Source: Sphingopyxis sp. (GTDB lineage Bacteria > Pseudomonadota > Alphaproteobacteria > Sphingomonadales > Sphingomonadaceae). Taken from it: 64,000 bases of DNA. The stretch is from contig JASBSJ010000065.1 in the NCBI GenBank assembly GCA_030148985.1, positions 146,550 to 210,549 of the forward strand. The letters are read 5' to 3'. The notes under the pieces are model-generated. The model was not told the origin of the DNA and made no database searches. It saw only the letters and a program-made list of their open reading frames with translations. Made by a program: the position numbers and the translations under genes. Positions 34,428 to 43,241 of this stretch are shown here, piece after piece (the first letter of the stretch is position 1; each line of letters starts with the position of its first letter).

Positions 34428-35657
34428 TCAGGTGCCGACGACGAAGCTGACCGCCGTCGTCGCGCTGCCGCCGACGTTGAAGGTCGCGAAGTTGCGTGCG
34501 CCTTCGACCTGATAGTCGCCGGAATTGCCGGTGACCTGGCGCCAGCTGTCGAGCAGCATTCGCACCCCGGTGGCGCCAACCGGATGCCCCAGCCCGATGA
34601 GGCCACCCGACGGATTGACCGGCAATTTGCCGCCCAAGGCGATCGTCCCGTCCTCGACCGCGCGCCAGCTTTCGCCCGGCGGGGTGATCCCGAAATGGTC
34701 GATCGCCATATATTCGGTGATCGAGAAGCAGTCGTGCACCTCGACCCCGTCGCACGCGTAGACGTCTGGCATCTCGGCACGCTTCAGCGCATCCATCATC
34801 GCCTTGCGCACGCTGGGGAAGACATAGGGCTCGCCGCGGCTATCCGCGACCTTGGTCGAATAGAGCAGGGGCGCGGTCGAATGGCCCCAGCCCTTGATGC
34901 GGGGGATGCTCTCGATCGGGATGCCGCGGCGTTTCGCATAGGCTTCGGCGACTTCAGAAGAGGCGAGGAAGATCGCGGCGGCGCCATCGGTGACCTGACC
35001 GCAGTCGGATTTGCGCAGGCTGCCCTCGATCAGCGGATTGACCTCGTCGTTCTCACCGAGATGCTCGTCGGTGACCGCCCAGCCGCGCGTCTGTGCGTTC
35101 GGGTTCTTTTTGGCGTTGGCGAAGTTATTCGCCGAAATCCCGCGCAGATGCGCGCGGTCGAGCCCGAAGCGTTCGTCATATTCTTCGGCAACGCGCGCGA
35201 ACATATATGGCCACAGGTAACGCGCCTCCTGCGCCTCGCGGCCCGCCCATGCGGCGGCGCCGAGATATTCGGCGGCGCGTTGACCGGGGACGTTGCGCAT
35301 CAGCTCAATGCCGAGCACCAGCGCGAGGCCGTAGCGTTCGGCCTCGATTTCGGCCGCGGCGGCAAGGATCGCGATGCTACCCGACGCGCAGGCAGCCTCG
35401 TGCCGCGATGCGGGAACGCCCGCGAGGTCGGGATGGACATGGCCAAAGAAGCCGCCGAGCTGTCCCTGTCCCGCAAACAGTTCACCGACGAAATTGCCGA
35501 CATGCGCGGTTTCGACTTCTTTGGGTACGATGCCCGTTGCGGCGAATGCCGCTTCGGCGACGTCGCGAAACAGTTCGAATAGCCCGCCGCCCTCGCGTTC
35601 GAGGTTGCGCGAAAAGTCGGTCTGTGCGCCGCCGAGGATGAAGACGTCCTTCGCCAT
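34428..35657 (-). CDS. SCP2-type thiolase / acetyl-CoA acetyltransferase
   Basis: The 409-residue product is an SCP2-type thiolase: FSRNLEREGGGLFELFRDVAEAAF, nucleophile EAACASGS, the diagnostic VEVHDCFSITEY (HDCF), and GGLIGLGHPVGATGVRM. Catalytic Cys and both His residues are present. It would cleave a 3-oxoacyl-CoA with CoA. It lies 1 bp after the CoA-ligase gene and just before the divergent thiolase-like gene, so the two may work as a pair. A branched or cyclic acyl-CoA is plausible because SCP2 types often handle such chains (inference). Confidence 0.88.
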   Translation of the reverse strand: MAKDVFILGGAQTDFSRNLEREGGGLFELFRDVAEAAFAATGIVPKEVETAHVGNFVGELFAGQGQLGGFFGHVHPDLAGVPASRHEAACASGSIAILAAAAEIEAERYGLALVLGIELMRNVPGQRAAEYLGAAAWAGREAQEARYLWPYMFARVAEEYDERFGLDRAHLRGISANNFANAKKNPNAQTRGWAVTDEHLGENDEVNPLIEGSLRKSDCGQVTDGAAAIFLASSEVAEAYAKRRGIPIESIPRIKGWGHSTAPLLYSTKVADSRGEPYVFPSVRKAMMDALKRAEMPDVYACDGVEVHDCFSITEYMAIDHFGITPPGESWRAVEDGTIALGGKLPVNPSGGLIGLGHPVGATGVRMLLDSWRQVTGNSGDYQVEGARNFATFNVGGSATTAVSFVVGT

Positions 35658-35658
35658 G

Positions 35659-37350
35659 TCAGGCTTCCTTTTCGAGAATGGCGAGCGCCTGTTCGCGCAC
35701 GTCGCTGCGCATCACCTTGTTCGTGACGTTGCGCGGCAAAGCGTCGAAGCGGAACAGGCGTTCGGGCAGCTTGAAAACCGCGAGGTCTTTTTCGCGGAGA
35801 TAGTCGGTCACGTCGGACAGGCTGACATCGTCGGCGCCGCGCGGGACATAGGCGAGGCCGATCCGCTCGCCCATCGTCGGATCGGGGAGCGAAAAGACGC
35901 AGGCCTCGGCAAGCAGCGGATGCCCGCCGAGCAACTGGTCGATCTCCTCGGGCGAGATGTTCACCCCGCCGCGGATGATCAGATCCTTGCAGCGCCCGAC
36001 GAAGCGGTAGAAATCGCCGCCCTCGGCGATTTCGAACAGGTCGCCGGTGCGGAACCAGCCATCGTCGGTGAAGGCTTCGGCGGTGCGGTCGGGGGCGTTG
36101 TGATAGCCTTCGAACAGCGACGGGCCGCGGATTTGCAACTCGCCCGATACGCCGTCTTTCTCGATCGGATCGCCGCCACCGGGCGAGACGAGGCGGCTTT
36201 CGATATTGGGCGCGCGGCCCTCACCATAGGGGCGTGAATAGGTGCCGCGGCGCGGGAACAGGCTCGCGCGCTTGTCGGGGTCGGGCATGTCGCCTTCGCC
36301 GGTGATGAAACTCATCCCCTCGTTCGACCCGAACACATTGACGATGATGATACCGAGCTTTTCCTGAAAGCCGCGCACCATCGCGGGCGCGAGCGGCGCC
36401 GATCCCGAGGCGATGACGCGCAGGCTGGACAGGTCGACCGACGCGAGCAACGCTTCATTCTGGAGCAGCATGTTGAGCACCGCGGGCGGCGCGATCGTCA
36501 GGCTGGGCCGCTCGGTCGCGATTTGTTTGAGGTAGATGCCCGGATCGAAGGGGTGGTGCAGCACCATCGTCCCCGCGCTCGTCAGCCAGCACAGCGTAAT
36601 GCCGCCAATGCTCGCCATATTGATGAGCGGGAAGGGGTTGAGCAGCACGTCGCCCGGCCCGACCTTCATCGCCTCATAACCCGCGGCAGCGACCGCGATC
36701 CAGTGGTTGTGGCTGCGCGGCACGCCCTTGGGCACGCCGGTGGTGCCCGAGGTCCAGCAGATGGTGAAGATGTCGTCGGCGTCGACCGGGTTCGTAGCAA
36801 CATGCGCGGAGAGGGTGTCGGCGTCGCCGTCGGCGGTCGAGAGGTCGAGCGCTCCAGCGGGCGCGTCGGGGCCGAAGGTCATCAACTGGATGCCATCAAG
36901 CAACGGCGTTGCCACGCCGACATGATCGCATCCCTTGACCTGCGTGGCGCAGACAAAAGCTTTGGGTTCAACGACCCCGAACATGCCTTTCAACTCATGG
37001 CCGCGATATTGCACCGCTGCCGGGCTGACGATTGCGCCGATCTTGGCCGCGGCAAAATAGAGCGCAACAAATTCACTGATGTTCGGCAGCTGGACGAGCA
37101 GCACATCGTCCTTGCCGATTCCAGCCTTGACGAGCGCACCCGCGAGCCGGTCAATCTCGGCGGCGAGTTCGGCGTAGGTCAGCCGCTGCGGCTCCCCGAA
37201 AGCAAAGTCGGCGCGGTTGGGCGCATCGACAAGCGCGAGCCGATCGGGATGCGCCGTCGCATTGGCCGCGAACAGGTCGGCGAAGGTCTGGTCGCCCCAC
37301 CAGCCGCTTTCCCGATAACGCCGCCTTTTGTCCTCTCCAGCGACGATCAT
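35659..37350 (-). CDS. Acyl-CoA synthetase (AMP-forming)
   Basis: The 563-residue product is an adenylate-forming ligase: P-loop TICWTSGTTGVPKGVPRSH, VNVFGSNEGMSF, YHNAPDRTAEAFTDDGWFRTGDLFEI, and hinge GRCKDLIIRGGVNISPEEID. It would activate a carboxylic acid to the CoA ester before beta-oxidation. The usual C-terminal lysine sits in PRNVTNKVMRSDVRE. A substrate acid arising from the neighbouring dioxygenase is an attractive but unproven link. It is 1 bp from the genes on both sides, so clearly part of the same operon. Confidence 0.88.
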   Translation of the reverse strand: MIVAGEDKRRRYRESGWWGDQTFADLFAANATAHPDRLALVDAPNRADFAFGEPQRLTYAELAAEIDRLAGALVKAGIGKDDVLLVQLPNISEFVALYFAAAKIGAIVSPAAVQYRGHELKGMFGVVEPKAFVCATQVKGCDHVGVATPLLDGIQLMTFGPDAPAGALDLSTADGDADTLSAHVATNPVDADDIFTICWTSGTTGVPKGVPRSHNHWIAVAAAGYEAMKVGPGDVLLNPFPLINMASIGGITLCWLTSAGTMVLHHPFDPGIYLKQIATERPSLTIAPPAVLNMLLQNEALLASVDLSSLRVIASGSAPLAPAMVRGFQEKLGIIIVNVFGSNEGMSFITGEGDMPDPDKRASLFPRRGTYSRPYGEGRAPNIESRLVSPGGGDPIEKDGVSGELQIRGPSLFEGYHNAPDRTAEAFTDDGWFRTGDLFEIAEGGDFYRFVGRCKDLIIRGGVNISPEEIDQLLGGHPLLAEACVFSLPDPTMGERIGLAYVPRGADDVSLSDVTDYLREKDLAVFKLPERLFRFDALPRNVTNKVMRSDVREQALAILEKEA

Positions 37351-37351
37351 C

Positions 37352-38848
37352 TCAGGCGGCCAGCACGCTGTTTTCGCCCATGCCGATATCGTCGCCGCTC
37401 GCCCAGACGCTGTGCGTTCCCGAACAGATGCGTTCGGGCAGGATGATCCGGCACACCGGTCCTGCCGCGATATTTTTCGCGTCGATCAGCACGCATTCGG
37501 ATTTGTCGGTTTCGAGGTCGGCGATGAAGGAGACGAGATAGCCGTCGTCCTCGTCCTTCGCGTTGATCCGCGGCGCGAACGGTGCCTCGCTGCCGAAGCG
37601 GCCGGGGCCGAATTCATACTCCTCACTCGTGCGGTTCGCGAGGTCGTGCTTGACCAGCCCGCGGAACAGGAACCAGCCGGGCTCGGGGATCGCGCTGTAG
37701 GCATAGCGGTACGGTTTGCCCGCATATCGATGGTTGAACATGCCGAATTCCAGATCGCGCTCGTCGAGCCGTTCTTCCTTGGTCTCGCCCGTTTTCAGGT
37801 TGAAACGCCAGCGATGGAGCCGCGGCTTGAGCAGCCCCTGATCAAGATAGGCCATCATCCGCTCCAAACCCTCGGGGGCATTGGGATAGGATTTCGGCAT
37901 AGGCTCTTCCTGATAATAGCCGTCGAGGATAATCTCGTCGCCTTCCTCCCACGCATTGAGCCAGTGGAGCGTGTAGGTCGGCTCGGCCTCGAACCAGCGG
38001 ATGTCTTCCGGCTGGCCGTGCCGCGGAATGATCGCAAAGCGCGTTTTCTGATCGGGGTGAAACTGCACGACGTGGAGCCGCTTTTCGAGCAATTCCTCGT
38101 TCCAATAGAGCGGCATGTCGTTGAGGATCGTGTAGTTTTCGGTGAACGCCATATCGTGCGGCAGGCGCGGTCCGGGCAGCGGCACGGGGATATAATGCTT
38201 CAGCCTATTGTCCGGCCCGACGACACCATAATGCATATAAGGCGCGTGCTTGGAGTAATTGAAAAACATCAATTCTCCGGTCGCGAGATCGACCTTGCAA
38301 TGCGCCGAAATTCCGTCGAGCGGCACCCAGCTTTCGGTGCCGAACTGTTCGAGCGTGAACGGATCGAGCCGATAGGCTTCGCCGCACTGATAGAAGGTCG
38401 AGATGATCTTGCCCGCATGGATCGCGACATCGGTCGAGCTCGAATCCTTCAGCCACTCCTGCGCCCCCCAACCGTGGCGCGTCGATTTATGCGGCGGCTC
38501 CATCAGGCCGGCCCAGAGCGAGCGGCCCGCTTCCTTCTCTGCCTCGAACCCCTTGGTCCGCACAAAGCGGCTGCGATAACTGGCGCGGCCGTCCTTGAAC
38601 GAAATCGAATGGATGAAGCCGTCGCCGTCGAAGGGGTGATAACGCCCGATCGGTTCGTGAATCTGGTTCTCGCCGGTGCGGACATAGACTCCGTCGATGT
38701 CGGTCGGGATATTGCCGATCACCTCGGCATCGCCATTGGCGAAGATCGCGTTCCACTCATTGTACGTCGGCCGCCAGGCGCCCTTCATATAGGGATGGTC
38801 GTTCGGCTGGATCGTCGTTTTGATCGTATCGACAAGCTGGGCGGTCAT
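37352..38848 (-). CDS. Carotenoid-cleavage / lignostilbene-type dioxygenase
   Basis: The 498-residue product is a seven-bladed carotenoid oxygenase. The four iron-ligand histidines are visible: His183 (ISAHCKVD), His231 (LPHDMAFTENY), His295 (TLHWLNAWEEGDE) and His479 (SGTHSVWA). RTGENQ and PFDGDGFIHS near residues 57-80 are family landmarks. It cleaves a C=C bond with O2 to two carbonyl products; bacterial relatives act on lignostilbenes, resveratrol or apocarotenoids. The ATG overlaps the flavin-monooxygenase stop (ATGA). The CoA ligase and thiolases downstream suggest that one product is degraded further. Confidence 0.9.
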   Translation of the reverse strand: MTAQLVDTIKTTIQPNDHPYMKGAWRPTYNEWNAIFANGDAEVIGNIPTDIDGVYVRTGENQIHEPIGRYHPFDGDGFIHSISFKDGRASYRSRFVRTKGFEAEKEAGRSLWAGLMEPPHKSTRHGWGAQEWLKDSSSTDVAIHAGKIISTFYQCGEAYRLDPFTLEQFGTESWVPLDGISAHCKVDLATGELMFFNYSKHAPYMHYGVVGPDNRLKHYIPVPLPGPRLPHDMAFTENYTILNDMPLYWNEELLEKRLHVVQFHPDQKTRFAIIPRHGQPEDIRWFEAEPTYTLHWLNAWEEGDEIILDGYYQEEPMPKSYPNAPEGLERMMAYLDQGLLKPRLHRWRFNLKTGETKEERLDERDLEFGMFNHRYAGKPYRYAYSAIPEPGWFLFRGLVKHDLANRTSEEYEFGPGRFGSEAPFAPRINAKDEDDGYLVSFIADLETDKSECVLIDAKNIAAGPVCRIILPERICSGTHSVWASGDDIGMGENSVLAA

Positions 38849-39813
38849 GCGAGGGCTCCTTCGGCGGGGGCAAAGCGCGGCCGGGCGGCAGCGGCATCAT
38901 ATTCGGAAACAAGGCGGTCGACGATGGTCGCGAGGGGTTCTACACCGCGCACCGCGCCGACGCCTTGCCCGGCGGACCAGACATTCTTCCATGCCTTCGC
39001 ATCGTCCTGTGCGTCGGAGAAGTTCGGGCGCTTGTCCTCGGGCATGTTCGCGGGGTCATAGCCTGCGGCGATCAGGCTCGATTTCAGCCAGTTGGCGGTC
39101 ACGCCGGTGATACCCTTCGACGGCACGATGTCCTCGGCACCCGCGGCAACGACCATGTCCTTATACCCCGGCACCGCCATGCTCTCGGCACAGGCGATCA
39201 GCGACGTGCCGAGATAGGCGAGGTCGGCGCCGAGTATCTCGGCGGCGCGGATCGCGTGACCCGTCGAAATGGCGCCGCCGAGCACAAGCGGGCCGTCCCA
39301 GAATTGCCGCACCTCCTCGACAAAGGCGAAGCCCGCGGTCGCGCCGGTGTGGCCGCCCGCGCCCGCGGCAACGAGCACCAGTCCGTCCACGCCCGCCGCC
39401 GCGGCCTTGCGCGCAAAGCCGACCGAATTGACGTCGGCGAACACCAGCCCGCCATAGCTATGGATATCCTCGACCACGCGCGCCGGGCTGCCGAGCGCGG
39501 TGATGACCAGCGGCACCTTGTGGCGCACGACGCAGGCAAGGTCGTCGGGCAGGCGGCTGTTTGACGGATGGACGACGAGATTGACCGCCCATGCGGCGGC
39601 ATCAGCATCCTGCGACAGCGCCGCGTCGATGCGGCTTACCCAATCCTCCAGATCATCGGACGTCCGCGCATTGGGGGCAGGGAAGCTGCCGATCATCCCG
39701 GCGCGCGACGCCGCGATCACCATTTCCGGTCCCGAAACCAAGAACATCGGCGCGGCTATCGCAGGCAGGCGCAGATTGCGCGTCAGCGCGGGGGGAAGGC
39801 CGTGTTGCGGCAC
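38845..39813 (-). CDS. Nitronate-monooxygenase-family flavoprotein
   Basis: The 322-residue product is a TIM-barrel FMN enzyme of the nitronate monooxygenase/2-nitropropane dioxygenase family: LRLPAIAAPMFLVSGPEMV (N-terminal signature), VLVAAGAGGHTGA, LVLGGAISTGHAIRAAEILGADLAYLGT. The family also contains enzymes acting on enones. Start is GTG 39813, preceded by GAGAGG; an upstream TTG is less likely. It heads the operon with the carotenoid-type dioxygenase and is divergent from a TonB receptor gene. Nitronate as the real substrate is not implied. Confidence 0.88.
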   Translation of the reverse strand: MPQHGLPPALTRNLRLPAIAAPMFLVSGPEMVIAASRAGMIGSFPAPNARTSDDLEDWVSRIDAALSQDADAAAWAVNLVVHPSNSRLPDDLACVVRHKVPLVITALGSPARVVEDIHSYGGLVFADVNSVGFARKAAAAGVDGLVLVAAGAGGHTGATAGFAFVEEVRQFWDGPLVLGGAISTGHAIRAAEILGADLAYLGTSLIACAESMAVPGYKDMVVAAGAEDIVPSKGITGVTANWLKSSLIAAGYDPANMPEDKRPNFSDAQDDAKAWKNVWSAGQGVGAVRGVEPLATIVDRLVSEYDAAAARPRFAPAEGALA

Positions 39814-39837
39814 CGAATATCCTCTCAAATTATCTCA

Positions 39838-39871
39838 CTTGCATAACGATACTTAAAGCCGTTATGACTCG
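39838..39871. promoter_or_regulatory. Dyad operator between divergent receptor and monooxygenase genes
   Basis: CATAACG (39842-39848) is inverted at 39860-39866 (CGTTATG), spacer 11 bp. Outside the dyad, CTTGC on the left and GCAAG on the right continue the symmetry with a 4-bp offset. It sits 28 bp from the monooxygenase start and 66 bp from the receptor start. A regulator site is inferred; the HxlR-type protein of this locus is a candidate. Confidence 0.45.
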
Positions 39872-39932
39872 CAAGGCAAGAAAAACATCGCGGGCGGTGG
39901 TCGCCAAGACGATGGTGCGTGGGAGGATCCTT

Positions 39933-42221
39933 ATGAAGAGCTATTGTGTTGCGCTGCTCGCTGCGTCGGCGCTTGTCAGCCCCGGTATGGCGTTCGCGCA
40001 GGAAGCGGCACCGGCCGACGATCAGGGCGGGCTCGAGGAAATCATCGTCACCGCGCAAAAGCGCGCCGAGGGTCTGTCCGACGTGCCTATCTCGATCTCG
40101 GCGGTCAGCGGCAAGCAGGTCGAAAATTACGGGCAGACCAACCTTGAACAGATTTCCTCGTCGGTCCCGAACCTGAAAATCACCCAGACCGCGATCGCCA
40201 ACCGCATCGCGATCCGCGGCATCGCGTCGGGCGACAACAAGGGGTTCGAACAGTCGGTCGCGATGTTTGTCGACGGCGTCTATTACGGCCGCGACCAGCT
40301 GTCGCGCCTGCCGTTGGTCGACATGGAGCGCGTCGAAGTTCTCCGCGGGCCGCAGCCGACCTTGTTCGGCAAGAATGCGATCGCAGGCGCGGTCAATATC
40401 ACGACGCGCAGCCCGACCGACGAGTTCGAGGGTTCGATCAGCGGCCTCTACGAATTCAACCACAAGGAATTCCAGCTGACCGGCGTGCTTTCGGGGCCCT
40501 TGAGTGACGGTATCGAGGCGCGCGTCGTCGGCTATCACCGTTCGATGGACGGTTATTTCTACAATCAGGAACTCGACCGCAACGAGCCCAACGTCGATGA
40601 ATATTATTTCCGCGGCAAGCTGGAGTTCGACAAGGGCGGGCCATTCGCCGCCGAGCTGAAGCTCGAATATGCGGACTTCCAAATGAAGGGACAGCCGCGC
40701 GACGTGTTCGGCGCGGTGGGCGTTTACAATGCCGTTTTCCAGGGCCCCTTTTTCGTCAGCACCGACCCCGACTATGTCCGCGAGGACAATGGCTATGAGA
40801 GCAAGAACAAGGTGTTCGGCGCGACGCTGAACGCCGATCTGGAACTTGGCGATCACACGCTGACCTCGGTCTCGTCGCTGCTCGATTACAAGACGCGCGA
40901 GATTGTCGACGTCGATTTTTCGGGCATCAGCTTCCTCGACGGCACCAATTTGCGCGAGGATTATCGCCAGTTCAGCCAGGAGTTGCGGCTGACCTCGCCG
41001 GGCACCGAGGCGTTCAACTATATCGCCGGGGTCTATTATCAGCACGCCAAGCTCGACGTGCAGGATTTCACCCTGTTCAATCCCACCTTTCTCGCGCTCG
41101 GCGCGCCGTTCAGCGCGCTGGGCGACACCAGCAACGATCGCGACTACACACAGAAATCGGACCTGGTCTCGGCCTTTGCGCAAGGCGAATTGTCGGTGAC
41201 CGACCGGCTGCGCATCACCGCGGGTGCGCGGTTCAACCATGAAAAGAAAAGCGGTAGCCGTAGCCTGGCGATCGTCCAGGGACCGCTCAGCGTCGCGCCC
41301 GCGCCGGTCGTCGCGGCCGTGTTCCGCGCGCTCAATATCGAAGCGCACAGCATTTCGGGCAAGATCAGCGAAGACAGCTTCAACCCGATGGTCAATGTCC
41401 AATATGATGCGACCGACGACCTGATGGTCTACGCCTCCTATGCCAAGGGTACCAAAGCGGGCGGTTTCGACATCAGGTCGAACTCGCTGCCGACGTCGAC
41501 GACCGTCGCGCGGCCCGGTGCCTTCATTTTCGAGGATGAAAGTGCCGACAATTTCGAGGCAGGCCTGAAATACAAGGGGCGGAGCATTGCCTTCAATCTT
41601 TCGGTATATCGGACCGACTACAAGGATCTTCAGGTCAATATCTTCGACGGCACGCTGAACTTCAACGTGCGCAATGCCGCCGAAGCGCGCACGCAGGGCG
41701 TCGAGGCCGATTTCCGCGCCGCGCTTGCTCCGGGGCTGACGGTCAGCGGTGCAGTTGCCTATCTCGACTTCAAATTCACCAACTTCACCGACGGCCAATG
41801 CTATTATTTGCAGACGCCGGGACCGAATGGGTTTTGCGACTATTCGGGCAAGCGCAACGCGTTGAGCCCCAAATGGTCGGGCAATTTGAACCTCGATTAT
41901 ACGACGCCGGTGACGAGCAGCATGAAGGTTGCGTTCAACATCAACGCCGACTTCTCCTCCTCCTTTATCGCCGCGGCGAACCTCGACCCGCGGACGCATC
42001 AGGACGGTTATGTAAAGCTCGGGGCGCGGTTGGCGCTGGCGGAGGTCGACGATCGCTGGGAGGTGGCGCTGATCGGCCGCAACCTGACCAACCAGCGGAT
42101 TTTGCAGACGGCCAGCTCAATGCCGCTGGCAACGACGATTACCGGAGGGGCAGGCAACGCCTATAACGGTATCGTCGATCGCCCGCGCACGATTGCGGTG
42201 CAGCTGACGGGGCGCTTTTGA
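39933..42221 (+). CDS. TonB-dependent outer-membrane receptor
   Basis: The 762-residue product has signal peptide MKSYCVALLAASALVSPGMAFAQ, TonB-box region EEIIVTAQKRAEG, plug motifs (RIAIRGIASGDN, VFVDGVYYGRDQ-like, VEVLRGPQPTLFGKNAIAGAVNI) and a 22-strand barrel ending in QLTGRF. Start is ATG 39933 after GGGAGGA; the longer frame upstream is not used. Divergent from the monooxygenase-dioxygenase-CoA-ligase operon, it is probably the uptake route for the hydrophobic substrate of that pathway (inference). Confidence 0.9.
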   Translation: MKSYCVALLAASALVSPGMAFAQEAAPADDQGGLEEIIVTAQKRAEGLSDVPISISAVSGKQVENYGQTNLEQISSSVPNLKITQTAIANRIAIRGIASGDNKGFEQSVAMFVDGVYYGRDQLSRLPLVDMERVEVLRGPQPTLFGKNAIAGAVNITTRSPTDEFEGSISGLYEFNHKEFQLTGVLSGPLSDGIEARVVGYHRSMDGYFYNQELDRNEPNVDEYYFRGKLEFDKGGPFAAELKLEYADFQMKGQPRDVFGAVGVYNAVFQGPFFVSTDPDYVREDNGYESKNKVFGATLNADLELGDHTLTSVSSLLDYKTREIVDVDFSGISFLDGTNLREDYRQFSQELRLTSPGTEAFNYIAGVYYQHAKLDVQDFTLFNPTFLALGAPFSALGDTSNDRDYTQKSDLVSAFAQGELSVTDRLRITAGARFNHEKKSGSRSLAIVQGPLSVAPAPVVAAVFRALNIEAHSISGKISEDSFNPMVNVQYDATDDLMVYASYAKGTKAGGFDIRSNSLPTSTTVARPGAFIFEDESADNFEAGLKYKGRSIAFNLSVYRTDYKDLQVNIFDGTLNFNVRNAAEARTQGVEADFRAALAPGLTVSGAVAYLDFKFTNFTDGQCYYLQTPGPNGFCDYSGKRNALSPKWSGNLNLDYTTPVTSSMKVAFNINADFSSSFIAAANLDPRTHQDGYVKLGARLALAEVDDRWEVALIGRNLTNQRILQTASSMPLATTITGGAGNAYNGIVDRPRTIAVQLTGRF

Positions 42222-42254
42222 GCTTATCGTTTAATTCCGGTCCGCCCTGTCATA

Positions 42255-42290
42255 AAGACGTCATCCCGGCCTTCGCCGGGATGACGTCTT
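42255..42290. terminator. Perfect 16-bp hairpin (family 2 palindrome) after receptor gene
   Basis: Arms 42255-42270 and 42275-42290 are perfectly complementary with a 4-base CTTC loop, containing GTCATCCCGGC. No long T-run follows. It lies 34 bp after the receptor stop and just before the next gene. It probably limits read-through; it also belongs to the GTCATCCCGGC palindrome family of this genome. Confidence 0.6.
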
Positions 42291-42304
42291 AGCTTGGGAA
42301 GCGC

Positions 42305-43237
42305 GTGAAACACGACCGCACCATCAGGGCCTGCTCGATCTGGCGTGCGCTCGATGTCGTCGGCGACGTGCCCGTGCTGCTGCTGATGGAACAGGCGTTC
42401 CTCGGAATTCACAGCTTCGATGAATTTGTGGCGCGCACAGGCCTTGCGCGCTCGGTGGTCAACGGACGATTGAAGAAGCTGGTCGAGGAGAACTGCCTCG
42501 CCAAAGTGCCCAAGAAGGGCGGTCGCGGTTTTCATTATGTGCTGACCCAAAAGGGCCGCGACCAGTTTCCCAACGGCCTGATGATGCTGCGCTGGCAACA
42601 CAAATGGGAGGCCGATAGCCGCGATTTCCAGGTCCGGCTGCATCATGCGAGCTGCGGTCATGCGACCGAGCCGGTTCCCGTGTGCGCGCATTGCCGCGCC
42701 GAGATCGATCCGCGCGATGTCGACTGGCGCGAAGGACCGGGGCTGGCGCAGGTGGTGCCGCACTACGAACGCCGCCGTTTCAATGGAGAGGTTGGCGCAC
42801 GGCGTCCCGGCGGACGGCCGCTGGTCGATACGATGATCGAACTGTTCGGCGACCGCTGGGCGACGCTCGTCGTCCGCGCGATGTTCACGCGCATCAACCG
42901 CTTCGACGATATTCAGCGCGATACGCTGATGGCGACGAACATCCTGACGGGCCGGCTCGAACGACTGGTGCGGCAAGGGATTTTGAAGACTGTCCCCTAT
43001 TCGAGCCACGCCGATCGCGTCGAATATCGGCTGACCGCCAAGGGCCGCGATCTTTACCCCGTGCTGCTCGCGCTTCTGCAATGGGGTGACAAATGGTTCT
43101 CCGACGAGCGCGGGCCGCCGGTTTTGCTCACGCACCGCCCGTGCGGGCATGACCTTCGGATGGTTGCGGCGTGCAGCCATTGCGGCGACGAACTTGGACT
43201 GGCCAACAGCCGCTTTACGATCGACGAGGCGGACTAA
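42305..43237 (+). CDS. Tandem HxlR-type winged-helix regulator with two CGH-CxHC motifs
   Basis: The 310-residue product contains two HxlR-like winged-helix domains in one chain. The first (about 8-100) is RACSIWRALDVVGDVPVLLLM with Cys10; the second (about 172-265) is PLVDTMIELFGDRWATLVVRA. Each is followed by the same Cys/His motif, C-G-H-x7-C-x-H-C, at 117-130 and 280-293, which could bind zinc. HxlR proteins are normally ~110-residue dimers. GTG 42305 is the apparent start, 8 bp after GGGAA. It is next to the receptor of the dioxygenase locus and may control it (inference). Confidence 0.83.
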   Translation: MKHDRTIRACSIWRALDVVGDVPVLLLMEQAFLGIHSFDEFVARTGLARSVVNGRLKKLVEENCLAKVPKKGGRGFHYVLTQKGRDQFPNGLMMLRWQHKWEADSRDFQVRLHHASCGHATEPVPVCAHCRAEIDPRDVDWREGPGLAQVVPHYERRRFNGEVGARRPGGRPLVDTMIELFGDRWATLVVRAMFTRINRFDDIQRDTLMATNILTGRLERLVRQGILKTVPYSSHADRVEYRLTAKGRDLYPVLLALLQWGDKWFSDERGPPVLLTHRPCGHDLRMVAACSHCGDELGLANSRFTIDEAD

Positions 43238-43241
43238 TCAA

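Noticed and set aside
39825..41999. 724-codon minus-strand open frame opposite the TonB receptor
   Set aside because: No domain sequence; the receptor on the plus strand has signal peptide, plug and barrel motifs.
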